DNA from: Tolypocladium sp. Sup5 PDA-1 | Taxonomy: Eukaryota; Ascomycota; Sordariomycetes; Hypocreales; Ophiocordycipitaceae | DNA length: 64,000 bases | Assembly (NCBI GenBank): GCA_000750105.3 | Contig: JPHH03000021.1 | Span: forward strand, 124,001-188,000 | Reading direction: 5' to 3' | Part shown: positions 45,111 through 56,337 of the stretch, piece after piece | Position numbering within the stretch: position 1 is the stretch's first letter | How the letters are laid out: each line of letters starts with the position of its first letter | Position numbers and translations under genes: made by a program | The notes under the pieces: model-generated | Databases searched by the model: none | Told to the model about the DNA's origin: nothing | The model's input: only the letters and a program-made list of their open reading frames with translations

Positions 45111-47748
45111 TGTACGTCCGTCCGGACTACACGCCACACGAACTGGTGGCACTGGCACTCTTGCACTGCCCAGCCACAATGGGCCCCCTGCAGGCGAAAC
45201 AATACCATAGTAGCCGGTCGACTGGCAACTTTCAGCCAAGACCAAGCATCAACGAACCGCGAACCGCATCGACGGTATAGGGTAGGTACATAGGCACGCA
45301 CGGTAGTTGTCTCGGCCCTTGGGGCACAGGCATTCCATTCCGCATGTAGTCCGTAGCTGCGTCGTCACCCGGAGTCGCCTTGCTAACGGCACCCCCACTC
45401 ATGCATGCGCCACGGTCTGGATTCCAGAGCAGCAAGGATATGAGTACAGGCGGCGAGTGTCTGGACACGGCCCAATGCTAATTGAGGACGGCAGGACTTG
45501 GTACCGAGAGCCAACGTGCGTCCAACCTTGCTGGCGGTAGTGGCGGGGCGAGGCCAGATGGAAATCGAGAACGCCAAAGGCAACTGATGGCAAAGTATCG
45601 GGTGGGGGGACGACAGTTGCGCATGACGGTGATTGGGGAAAGTCCGCTTTGCCATGACGAGACCCGGCCCCAAGCGCATCGCGGCCGCGGCTGGACCTGG
45701 GGCGAGACACGATGGGCTTTTGCAGCCAGCCCATACAGCAACTGCACATCCGAGAGCCGTAGTTATAGTGTCAGGCACGGGTAGAAAACCTTCGGAGGAA
45801 GAACTGCCTGGGCTCCCTGGCCTCTTCTCGTGGCGAGTTGCGGCAGTTCGCCGTTGGTCCATTTCTTTTTGGGTACCGTTGTCCACACGGTTTCCGCCTC
45901 GATCTCCGTTTGGGTGCGCATCTGGATGTCAAGGAAGCGGATCGAGATTGCGCGCGTGCGCGGCCCTCGGTTGGGAGATTCCCATGGCGGGAGCACGCGA
46001 ATCTTGAGTTGGGCCACGCGCCTTTGGCCGGGACGTGCGTCTGCTACTCGTAGTCCGTACCCGTCTCGTGAAACCACAGTAGGGGAAGCCGCACGGAGCG
46101 GCAGGAGCAGGACTCGTGCAACTTGATCGCGATGCTGCCCATGCAGCCCTGGCATTGGCCGTCGTCTGCTCCCCTGCAGCGGAAATCAAACAACAGCACC
46201 TCGACTCTGTACAGAGCCGTGCAGCTGGAGCCGTAGCGGTTGACGCTGGACGTATGTAGCGTGCTCCGTCCAGACCAAAGTGCTCCGGGGCAACGAAAAC
46301 GGATCGAATGCAGCCGCCCGTTACGGCATGGCAGCGGCGTCCGCCCGCGCGGTGACAATCAGGACCGGCCGCGAAGCCGGACGGATTGTACGCCAACAGA
46401 CTGCCGTCGCGCAGGGGGCCGGAGCGGACATTGGTCGCCCGTCGCCATACAGGCCTGTTTGGCTGCTTGATGCGCGATCCGCGAGCGAAACCTCGATTCC
46501 CGTCGTCGGCTCAGGTCTATGGCTAGCCGGCCCAGGCCACTGGGGAGACGCCACGGGAGTGCGGGCAGACTGGGTCGGTGATGCCATTGGTGCGAGGCGC
46601 CGTCCAAGACTCCCAGGGGCACAGGCGTTGATGGAGGCGTTGATGGAGGCGTTGAGATCGGAACAATATGATGCCGGCGCCGAGCCAATCCACGGCCACG
46701 TCAAGCCGACCCGTTGGGCTGGGATCGAGATCTTGGAGCTTCAAGGTTACCCGACAGTACCAGGTGCTCCAGAAACGGAGGTCGTGAGACGCCCCCCCCG
46801 GTCCGTTTCTCCCGCAGGGCTTGTTTTGAGTGGTTTGACGGCGCAAGCTCGCTCTCATAGCGTTGCCTCTTGGTGTCGGGCCGCCCTCAGCACCACCACC
46901 TCGAGCATGGGACCCAGCATGGAGCCAAGGAGCTTTCTACCATCACGATTCCAGTGGGCGTGATCGAGAAGTTGACCGGCAATCGCTGTTTTGCCATGCG
47001 CCAGCTCGCCAACCGAGGGAGCAGAAGTCGCCTCGTGGATACCGTTTCCCAACGTCCTGGTTCGGCGCACGAGTGTCGAAGATTGCTCCGCATTCTATCA
47101 TTAGCGAGGTCGCGCCGAATCATGGGTCCTGTGATGTCGAGGACAACGTACATTTCGTTCGTTCGCGAGCTCATCTGTCGATGCAAAGTGCGTGCGGGTC
47201 GATGGAGCGAAACCCTTGTGCTGCCAACGTCCTGGTCAACAGGAGCAGCTAGCTTGGAGTACCTGCATGGCACTCTAACCGCTGCTTAGCACAAGAGTAG
47301 ATGCTACTGGCCAGTAGTCCGTATGCGAATAGAATCACGAATGGCCTGTTTTCTAGGCGCTTGTGCCGTGCCAATAGGCTATACGGATAGCGCCTCGTCA
47401 CATCTCGGGGGCCAGATGATGAACCGTGGCTTCTCGAGCCGCCGTCACACGTGGTGGACTCGGCTCGTGGCTCGCCACGGCGACTGGAAACGGCTGCGCT
47501 TGAATGTGGGGGATGCATGAACGGGCAGGCGGAAAACATCGTCGCCTCTTGATGTGAGTTGAATGTTCTTTTTTTGCGTCGTTGCACTGGTCTGGTGACT
47601 GAGCAATTGCCTCCGGAGCCCCAGCAGCTCTTGCCTTCGTTGATCTCGATGTGGGCTGTTACCAGCGTCACGCCTGGAGAACCATTAATTAATATTACAT
47701 CATCCTCCAACGGTCGCGCGGCATGTGAGAAGAGAAACTCCACATCGA

Positions 47749-47798
47749 CACACAGACACAGACACAGACACAGACACGGACACAGACACGGACACAGA
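47749..47798. repeat. Hexamer repeat ACACAG/ACACGG, about eight copies
   Basis: A run of CAGACA-type units in which the later ones alternate between ACACAG and ACACGG. It lies in non-coding DNA 1.8 kb upstream of the SAM-HMG gene. Confidence 0.85.
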
Positions 47799-49622
47799 AG
47801 ACAACAGGCAGACATCATACCTTGCCCGCCACGGGGAGAATGGGACAACTTGTCGCCTCCATCAATCAGCTCGACGGACGTTGCCGTGCCTCGGAAGCTT
47901 TGGAATCGCCGCCCAGCTAATCAAAGGTCGACGCCATGGACGACATGCCGTCCAAAGGGGTACGTGAATCGCACCAGCCAGGCATGCGCAGACAAGTTGA
48001 CGGCTTGGACGGTTAGTAGCGCCGCCTAGCCCAGCAACCCATCTTTGCCATCCACGACGAGGCTGTTTTACTATGTCTGTAGCAAGCCGCCGTGCTGTTG
48101 TGGCTCTGGATCTGCCCATCGCGTGCAGGTATCGGCCGGGTACCTCCAATAGCGCCACACCCACCTCCGGGGACTGGCAAGCCCACGGCCCTCCCATGAA
48201 CTCATCCAAGCCCCAGCATTCGTTCCTCCGTTCCTCTGCCTATCCACCCTCGTCACTCGTTCGCTGCTCGACCACGGAGGGCGTGGGCTGGCCTTTGACT
48301 GGGGACTGGGGAGTGGCCTGCTGCTGGTCTGTCTTTTGCTTGCTGGGTTGGCAATTGGGCCATCATTGGCACCGCTTTTGTTCAGCGTGGTCTGTGTCTC
48401 CTTTTGCCAAAGTACCTCCATAGCTGGCTTGCTTTCCTTTTTCTCAGCATTTTCACTTCCTTCTGCCGCATCCTCGATCCCCTTGACATCCACATCCGCC
48501 ACCTTCACGCTCACGCTCGCCCGGGCTCACGCTCACTCACCTCGTACAACCTGCCTGCCTGCTGTCCCGGCCGTCTTCCAACCCAGGAACCCGAGACACG
48601 CGACAAGGAACACCTCCGGAAGCAACCAAGATCTTCGTCTCAACGGCCGCCAGCTCCAAGGCCACCACCGGCAGCCCGAGCACTGCAGCCACCACCCCCA
48701 GACACCCAATAGCACCCTGCTGCTGGTCTTTTCCAGTACCCAGACCAGGCGTCCATCCATCCCAGCGTCATCCATCTCCATCATAGGTAGCTTTCCCGGT
48801 CTGCCCACCTGCTCATCCGCTTGGGCTGGTCCCGCCCTGACTCGACTTCGCCCTCTCGTCACCACCGCATCAGTTTCAGCTTCCTCGTCCCCGTCCAAGA
48901 GGCCGTTCTCTCTCGATCAGATCTCCACGATCATCCTCGCCGCCTTCGTCGTCTCTTCCCTGGAAACCGTCGTTGGTCGTCGGATAAATCCTCGTCGTGC
49001 TTCTGTCTGACCTGTCTGACATCCCGTTACCCACCTTTTGGCACCACGAGCACCGCACACCCCCCTCCTTGGCAATCGAGATATCCGATTCAGTTTTCTC
49101 GCATGCCCGCATCTGCTGTTCACGCCACCCTTTCTCCTCCAGCCTCTTCCTCTCTCATCCTACCGTCCGGATTTCAGATGCTCGATCGGTCTTGAGTTGT
49201 GTCCTCGCCTGACCTGGTCCACCTGGATTGTTCTTGTCGATCGATTTTATCCAATTTCCCGACTCTTTTAGTTTCCATCAAAACCGGCTGCCCGCATACT
49301 CGTCGTGTCTCCTTCGCTTCGTCCCCTATCCGCCAGTCAGCCGCCATCTGAGCATACTCACTTACGCACCATCCCCTGCGCACACTGGGACCTCGATCAA
49401 TCAAGCATCGCCTACTAATCGACGCTTGACAGCCTCAAGTGCTCCTCCGTTGCTCATAGCCGTTTGGGCGCTCCTTACCAAACCCCGGCCTCACCTGATT
49501 TGCCACCTACGCGAAGTAGATGTTGGCTCTGGCTCTGGAATCTGGTCCTTATTTCCACCAGAGGCGTCATTCATCCGTAAAGAAAAGCTCTTCGACCTTA
49601 ACGGGCCGTACAATCCGGCTGT

Positions 49623-51550
49623 ATGACTCAGGGACTCGGCAGTATCTTCGCAGAGTTGGGTCTGGCCCAATATCTCGACACCTTTGTTGATCAAGGCTTC
49701 GATGCCTGGGACACGATTCTCGACATCCAGGAGTCAGACCTGTGGGTACCACGAGAAGCCCTTGCCATGTCGAACTTGCTGCTGACAAGTGCGTATAGTG
49801 ATGCGTTGGGAGTGAAGCTCGGTCATCGAAGGGTAGGCCAGGCCATCCCGCGCGAAGAGAGAATGGAGCTGACATCTCGCGTTCCTAGAAATTGCAAAGG
49901 CGAATTGCCAATGCTAGAGGGATCGCTCCTAGTGTATCGCTTGCGTCGCTGAAGCCAGCCGCCGAGGAGTCTAAGCCAGAGACTCTGCGGCGCGAGTCCA
50001 GCCGCCCCGAAGGCAGCAACGAGAGCAATGGCGTCACGAAGCGCAAGTATCGTCGGCACCCCAAGGTTCGTCACCAGCTTTCGTCGGTCGATGCCCCGTG
50101 GTTGTGTCGGGAGTTTGCTGACGGCCTTTTCGTTCTAGCCAGATGAGAACGCCCCAGAACGGCCCCCCTCAGCATATGTCCTCTTCTCCAATAGTATGTC
50201 CCGCCCGAACGTCGTGATATTCAACCTCGTAAAGATCTGCGCTCACGCTTGCTGCAGAGATGAGAGAGGACCTGAAGAGCCAGAACCTCACTTTCACCGA
50301 AATCGCGAAGCTGGTAGGAGAGAATTGGCAGAGCCTGGCGCCGGCTGAGAAGGAGTCGTACGAGAGCCAAGCAAACGCGGCCAAGGAGAAATATCATCGC
50401 GATCTTGCCGAGTACAAGAAAACACCCGAGTACCGCCGGTACGCGCAGTACCTCCATGACTTCAAGGAGAAACAGGCCAAACAAAACAAAGGTTGGTGGA
50501 AGAGTTCCCACTTTAACCCCCCGCGATGATTATCTCGGTTCGCTTCAACTGAACACTGTTCGCACCACAGGTCACGATGTCTCCAAACGACCCAAGCTGG
50601 AACCTGCCAGGCTTCGCCACGGCAGCACTAGCAGCAGTGCGACTCCGAACGGAGCAAGCGGGAGTGGGAGCGGTAGCAGCAGCGAGAGGCTGCAGGGAAG
50701 CGAGCCTCCACCAACACGCCAAGAGAGGGTTAACTCGACGGCTTCGATCGCTGGATCACAACATTCGTCCACCGCACCGACACCGATATCGCACCACAAT
50801 TCGATCGAGGAGCCCGGGCCGTCACCAAGAACCTCGTACTTTGAGTCCGGAAGTCCCAGGGATCCGCACCACAGCCACTCGCGACGGCAGTCGGCCTGGA
50901 CGAATAGGAACCGAGCCGACTCAGGCCATCAGCACCTGCCCTCGTTGTCCGATATGCTGGACGACGGTAACAAGGGCATGGACACGCCGATGACGGATGG
51001 GAATTCATTCGCAGCTGGTTCCGGCCAATCGCGATTCGTGGCCGATGGGCCAACAGTCTTGCCTCCGGCGCGAGCGCCACGACTCCACCACGAACTGTCT
51101 TCGAGCAGCACCAACGTATCGGGAAGTTCGACAGGAAGCTTCGGTCGGATACCCGGCGAGGGTCCATTGCCGATTCACGCGCTCCTCACGGACCGAGTCA
51201 TGATCGGTGCGTCCGAGTTCGATAAGCCACTGGTGCCGGTTATTAGCGCTGTTGCGAGCCCCAATGGGCAACGGAATCCTGCTCCTGGACGCGTCCATGG
51301 GCCAATGGGCTATGGTACTTCTCCCTTCCGTCTCGACCGATTTCGTCGGGAAGGTAGCTAATTCGGCTTGTAAGGCTTCCAATCCGAATCGTCGGCATTT
51401 CAGCATATGAAGGCCGAGCAGTCAGGGGAAGGCGACGTGCTGATGACGACTGTTGAGGCCACCCCCGGCGGCAACGGCAAGGATGGGTTCGACGGGATGA
51501 GCGCTCTGCTGAGAGCCGGCGAAATCGTCGGACGTCGCGGCCGTCAGTGA
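49623..51550 (+). CDS. HMG-box regulator with N-terminal SAM domain
   Basis: Seven exons, 49623-49741, 49799-49832, 49889-50065, 50139-50193, 50258-50491, 50571-51314 and 51375-51550, give 512 residues. Residues 4-65 are a SAM domain split by two introns (IFAELGLAQYLDTFVDQGFD, then DALGVKLGHRRKLQRRIA). Residues 111-193 are an HMG box: PERPPSAYVLFSNKMRED, FTEIAKLVGENWQSLAPAEK, then KEKYHRDLAEY. A basic KRKYRRHPK lies before the box. The rest is Ser-, Gly- and Pro-rich, as in an activation or interaction region, ending MSALLRAGEIVGRRGRQ. It should be a nuclear DNA-binding protein. HMG proteins of this SAM-HMG type occur across Pezizomycotina; some HMG factors there act in sexual development, but no target is shown here. 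The last intron (51315-51374, acceptor TGTAAG) was set by phase. Confidence 0.92.
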
Positions 51551-53052
51551 TGAATTAAAGAATTACCCTCGATCGGCGGATCGAAACGTGGAGAGCTTCG
51601 GGGAAATGTCGTCGAAGCCATAATGGCATTGCGGTCATCTGCGTCTTTGTTTTGGTTTTCTTTGATGAGGCTTGTTTGATACCCACGAACATTCGAGGAC
51701 CGCGGTTGCGCCACGAAACATGAACGATATGACGTTGGGGACATGGTTCTGGGAGGCTTTTTGATTGTGCGATCAGCTTCTGGCGTTTGGGACCTGGTGT
51801 ACTTTTTGGTTGGCCATCTGGCAGAGGATATATTCGGGGGGACCTTTTGTTCCTCCCCCGTGCTGGGGGCTGTATGATTCAGTCGAGGGGGATTTGGCGA
51901 TGTCAATGTTGACGTGGATAGACGAAAATTGGACCGATGAGGGAGAACTGGCTCGACTATGGGCGGCATTGTATATGACGTTAACTACCAAAATTGTGTG
52001 TATCCACGGTACCTGAATAAACGGTCCCAAGACAAAACGTGATGTCGTGTCCAGCGTGTGTGATGTGCGGTGGGGAGGAGTGGCGAGCAGTCTGGGTGGC
52101 CGGTTGGCAGGAGACAGCGCCCGAGGAAGGCATCGTGAAAGGAGCCGTCTCAAGGCGCTCGTGTCGCGACCTCTGGACGTTGGCGAACGCGACTGGTGTG
52201 GACTGAGATGATGTTTCGATGGAAACAAGCCGCTTCGTCTCGTAGCATTGATGGGAATCTTAAGGAGAAGAAAGGGAAAAATAAAGGATTGAGGGAAGAG
52301 GAAAGAGGAGAACTACGATGACCTCGGGGAAGCAGCAAGGGGGCCCGTCTGTGTTCCTGCCAGGTGAGGTGGGCACCAAGCCCCGCTCTCCGTCATAGGG
52401 GTCCTCCGACGTCATCGCGCGCCGCCACGCGAACGGGAAGGGAAAAAAAAAGGGCCCAACAAATGTCAGCCGGAGCCAGGGGCAGCGCACGGCGCACGCA
52501 CGCAAGCGCACGCAGCGCACCTCACTCAACCTGGCTCGGAGCAAAGAAAATGCGGGCAACGGCGGCGGTGTCGTTCTCCGCCCTTGCTCCTTGCACGGGT
52601 GGTGAGGGAGGAGTGGTGGTGTGTGCTTTGCTCATATTCGGCCGGGCTGGGCTCGGTTGCCTCTTGATGGCTTGCTTGAGGGGCCGTAGATGGGACACCT
52701 GGATGAGCTACGTAGCAGGTGCGGCTCCCACGGGAGACGATCCTACGGTGACATGGAAAGTGAGGATAGGCGCTGTTTGTCCGGGTCCATGTTTGGTAGA
52801 TTGCCCTCCTCCCTATTAATATGGTTCCCTATTAATATGGTATGCCAAGTCTCTTTATTCACATATTGGCTCGCAAGTTCCTCTGAAGTACGCTCGATCC
52901 TTAACGCCGGCGTCACTTGCTCTTTCATACACACATATTCGCAGATATCCCGCCCTCATCTTGACAACGGGCTACTATAGTGTCCCAAGCTTTTCATGCA
53001 CATCATCATAAAACGGAAGCAACATCTCACATCTCTATACACCGCCACACAT
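51551..53052. other. Convergent 3' flanks of the SAM-HMG and condensin genes
   Basis: 1.5 kb between two facing stops. Bases 52812-52841 hold a direct duplication of CCCTATTAATATGGT in an AT-rich patch. No coding frame was recognised and no mobile-element ends are visible. Confidence 0.5.
52812..52841. repeat. Direct duplication of CCCTATTAATATGGT
   Basis: Two adjacent copies of a 15-base AT-rich word separated by one T. It may be a slippage duplication in a 3' flank. Confidence 0.8.
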
Positions 53053-55806
53053 CTACTCCCCGCCCTCGATAACCTCCGCGGTCCAGTCCTTGCGGATATC
53101 CAGCTCCGCCAGACCCTCCGTCTTTTCAATCACCAGGCCCTTCTCGTTGGCAAGATGCAACAGGCAGATGAAGCAGTACGATGTCGAGATGTCGTCCATG
53201 ACGGGCTTGGGATAGACGGATTGTAGTCCGCTCATGACCTCGCTAAACTTGAGTGTCGTATCGTTTTGCTGAGCTGTAGCCTGCTGGTCTGACTCTGGCG
53301 GCGTGGGCATGCGGGCACCGTTATTTGTAGCGTTCTGCAGAGGAGTTAGCAAAGAAGAGCGCAACAAAACTTGTTCTTGCAAAGAATCTTACATCAAGTT
53401 TGTCAAGGGCCATGCCCTTCCAAATCTCCTCCTTGAGGCGCCGGACGTCCACCTTCTTGGCCCTCCGTGCGTACTGCACATACTCTGGGCGCACCCTTCT
53501 CGTCTGAGTGACAAGGGTCGTCCCGAAAGCGCCTCCCATTGCTTGCGTGAACGGATATGTTTCGCCGCCCAGCATGGCTGTCAAGCCGACGGCCTCGGTC
53601 ATGCCTGGGTCACCCTCGATACCAGGGGACATATGCTCCCGCGCATCTGCAAACTCCAAGTCGTCATCATCAGCGTCATCCCCTCCAGGGAAAGGCAACC
53701 CGTCGTCCTGGAAGAAGTTGGCGTCGTAGTCGCCCTCTGGCAGCGCCGTCTCCTCGGGGCCTTTCTGGTTGGCCCAGAATGCCTCATCCATGTCGCCCAC
53801 TGGTTGATTATCCTGCTGGGCATTGCCGAACCCACCACGGGTACCGAACCCAGTCTGGCGACGTGCCAGTCGAGCTCTGGGCTTGAGGAAGAGACTCAGC
53901 AGGGACTTGGAGTTGAAGTGTTTGTCGTCGGGAAGCAAGTTTCGAGACTTGGATTTCCAATCCTTCTTGGGCAGGCTGATGGCCGAGTTGCTTGCTGCTT
54001 GCGTATGGATGACGTCGGACATGGACGACTCGAGCGGTGAAGCAAAGTCGATCTCAAATGGCTCCTTTTCTTTCCGCTTTCTAGTTTCGCTCGCAGGCTT
54101 GTTGACATCCTTGATCTTCCGGATCCTCCAGTGCTCCGCGCTGCTCCAGTTCTTTTGCAGTGCCTGGTCAAAGAAGCCCAAGATGTCCTCGTGCATCTTG
54201 TCGGCGTTTTGCGGGTTGGTCATGGAGACGACGTACTCGCCGTTGTCGTCGAAGCCCTCGCCGTCGGCGCCTTCGTCGCCCATTCCCGCGTCGTACACTC
54301 GCATTTGGGGGCCAAGAGCTGCCTCACGCGCCCACGCCTCACCACCTTCGCCAAACGCGACGTCACCGCCAATATCGAAGCTACCAAGGCCGAGGTCGTC
54401 ATCGTCAAAGCCGGCCGGCGCTTCTTCATCGATGAACATGCCGGATTTGTCGCCAAAGGCTCCGGGAGTCTTCTCTTTGTCCTGGTCCATTTTCCAATCC
54501 TCCGGGGCTTTCAGGAAGGGGATGTCGGTGGAGCCAGACGGATCTCCGAGATCGAAGTTCTTGAGCGATGGGCAAACGTCAAGCTCGTCCAGCCGGGCCA
54601 GGTCTGGGAAGAACCTCTGACCCAGGGAAGCGAGATCAATGTGGACAGCCGCCTCATCCTCTGCATTCTCGTCCTCATCAGGCCCGTCTTCTAGTTGTGC
54701 GATTGACGCATCTGTGTTTTCGTTTTCGGGGTCCTCGTCGAGAGCCTCATCGTCCTTTTTCTTGCCAATGGTAGCCGCGTCTCCCGAGTCGTCGCTGCTG
54801 TCAAAGACGATACGTCCTTGTGAGTCAATCATCAGGTGGTTGAGCAGCAGCCCCTTGGCACCGCCTTCGTCAAAGTCGGCCGATGCCTTCTTGAAAAGAG
54901 GGTCGACGCCAAACTCGAGTTCGAATTTCTTGAGTTGCAGCGAGCTGAACGATGGCGCCAAGGTGGCCTCGGATGATCGCTGAGTCTGTCGCCTGGTCAG
55001 GAAAATGCAGTTTTGGCACCAATTGGCTAGGCGCAGGCGCTCACCTTCTTCTTGGGCTTCTTCTTGACGTTGCCGTCCTCGTCAAGCTCCTCTTCGCTCT
55101 CCTCGCCCTCGGCATCGTCGCCATCGCGTCCCTTTTTCTTGTTGCTGTTGCTGTCGGCAAGGCCGCTCAGCAGCTTGCCCGTCTCCGTCGCGACGCTATC
55201 GACCCGGTTGGTGTAGATCTTGACGCAGCCGTCGAGGGTGCAGCTGGCCTTCTGGAAGTTGACGCCGTCGCCCTCCTTGAGCAGTGACATGTCGTGGAAG
55301 TAGTCGATGAGGGCAAAGTTCCACGAGTTGGTGGCGTTGATCTTGTTGTCGGTGGCCATCTTCATCCACTCCTCAAAGTTGGCCAGGATGGGGACGCGCT
55401 TCATAGGGGTGATGGAGACGCCGCCGACCGTGATGGCCTCGTCGCCAGTGTCGACGCCGCCGCGCCCGCCGCGGGGGGTGCCCATGGCGGAGCTCGGCGA
55501 CGCATTCTCGAGGTCCTCCAGCCTGACGCTGCCCTTGCGCGGAGTGGCCGCGGCCTTGATCTCGTTGATTTGCTTCTCGTGGAGGGCCTTTCGTGAATTC
55601 ATCCGCTGGCCCTTCTCCTGGGCATCGTCGTTTAAGGGGATCCTAGCCAGCAGCACGTCTGCGTCAGCGGGAGCACTCGTCGCGGCGGGGACGCGCTGCA
55701 GAGGGACGGAGCCTTACTTGATGGGAGACTTGAAGGGCGAAGCCGACATGGAACCAGACGTCGACCTGACGCCACCGGCGCGTGGCACTTGGGCAACCCG
55801 AGGCAT
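53053..55806 (-). CDS. cnd2: Condensin complex non-SMC subunit 2 (CND2/Brn1/Barren)
   Basis: Four exons on the minus strand, 55806-55718, 55642-55045, 54985-53393 and 53334-53053, give 853 residues. It is the kleisin of condensin, which closes the SMC2-SMC4 ring and compacts mitotic chromosomes. The N-terminal helix region reads IPLNDDAQEKGQRMNSRKAL, followed by FEEWMKMATDNKINATNSWN and TLDGCVKIYTNRVDSVA, conserved in Barren proteins. The middle is acidic and disordered. Later come FEIDFASPLESS, DKHFNSKSLLSLFLKP and ARRAKKVDVRRLKEEIW. The C-terminal winged-helix part is LKFSEVMSGLQSVYPKP, then SYCFICLLHLANEKGLVI. ATG 55806 (MPRVAQVPRAG) is preferred over an in-frame ATG at 55749. The first intron acceptor (CTAG at 55643-55646) was chosen by phase and a GCTGAC branch word. 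Confidence 0.94.
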
Positions 55807-56337
55807 CTCGTGGCCAAGGCGGAGGCGCTGGCTGGTGTGTTTGCGTGTCGTGGAGGCAGACGGGGAGGTTAGGTATGTAAATGCAATAGCATGCGGTGTC
55901 GCGTCGCTGTGCTGCGCTGTGCTGTGTGTCTGGTTGGTTGGCCCACGGAAAGTAAACAAAATACCCGATCCACATTGTTGCAGCTTGCGCCAACACAAAC
56001 AGTGGCGCCTGCCAATCCAGGCATCCAGGAGTCGCCACCAGCCACATGGAGTGGCTGAGCTCGGCTCTCGCCACGTGACTGTCGTAACAACGGCGCCACA
56101 AGCTTCGAACGCACATCCCCGCTTTTACAGAGCAATCCCCATCCGAGCACGCTGAATTTATACAAGAAACATTTATAGGATAATTACTTTATTATACTCC
56201 GTATGTATATCATATAGCCATAAGAGCTTACGTCGATCCTGCGTTTCAGCCTTTATATATGCACCCCCTTTAACCTCTAGCTTTATTACTAGAGAAGTCA
56301 CCCTAATCTTCCTCGACACCGAGGCGGAGACCCTACA
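55807..56337. other. AT-rich border between the condensin gene and the PKS gene
   Basis: This short interval holds the cnd2 promoter and the 3' flank of the polyketide synthase. From about 56150 to 56300 the sequence turns AT-rich (TTATAGGATAATTACTTTAT, TATACTCCGTATG). The change of composition coincides with the change from housekeeping to secondary-metabolite genes. Confidence 0.5.
56150..56300. repeat. AT-rich island at the cluster border
   Basis: About 150 bases rich in TATA, TTAT and ATAT in a GC-rich context, containing one ACTCCGTA word. It may be a mutated remnant of a repeat; no ends or coding traces are visible, so this is based on composition only. Confidence 0.35.

Larger units (their letters stand above)
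44316..49622. other. Largest gene-free interval, upstream of the SAM-HMG regulator
   Basis: These 5.3 kb show no recognisable gene. Bases 44875-45110 form an AT-rich island (TATATACGG, TATAATAAGCG). Bases 46624-46655 hold two copies of GGCGTTGATGGA and part of a third, and 47749-47798 an ACACAG repeat. From about 48400 to 49600 the DNA is pyrimidine-rich (CTC, TCC, CCT), as in a long 5' leader or intron-bearing untranslated region. ORFs of 100-230 codons here have no domain, signal or splice support. Confidence 0.5.

Noticed and set aside
46280..46963. 227-codon plus-strand open frame in the gap before the SAM-HMG gene
   Set aside because: It contains a repeated MEALMEAL from a tandem repeat and otherwise no recognisable content.
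48336..49010. 224-codon Ser/Pro/Thr-rich open frame
   Set aside because: It lies in the pyrimidine-rich leader upstream of the SAM-HMG gene, where CT-rich DNA gives Ser/Pro/Leu frames by chance.
49741..49798. Reading the SAM domain through 49742-49798 without an intron
   Set aside because: It inserts 19 foreign residues; splicing CT|GTGGGT to GTATAG|T restores the normal SAM pattern DLDALGVKLGHRR.
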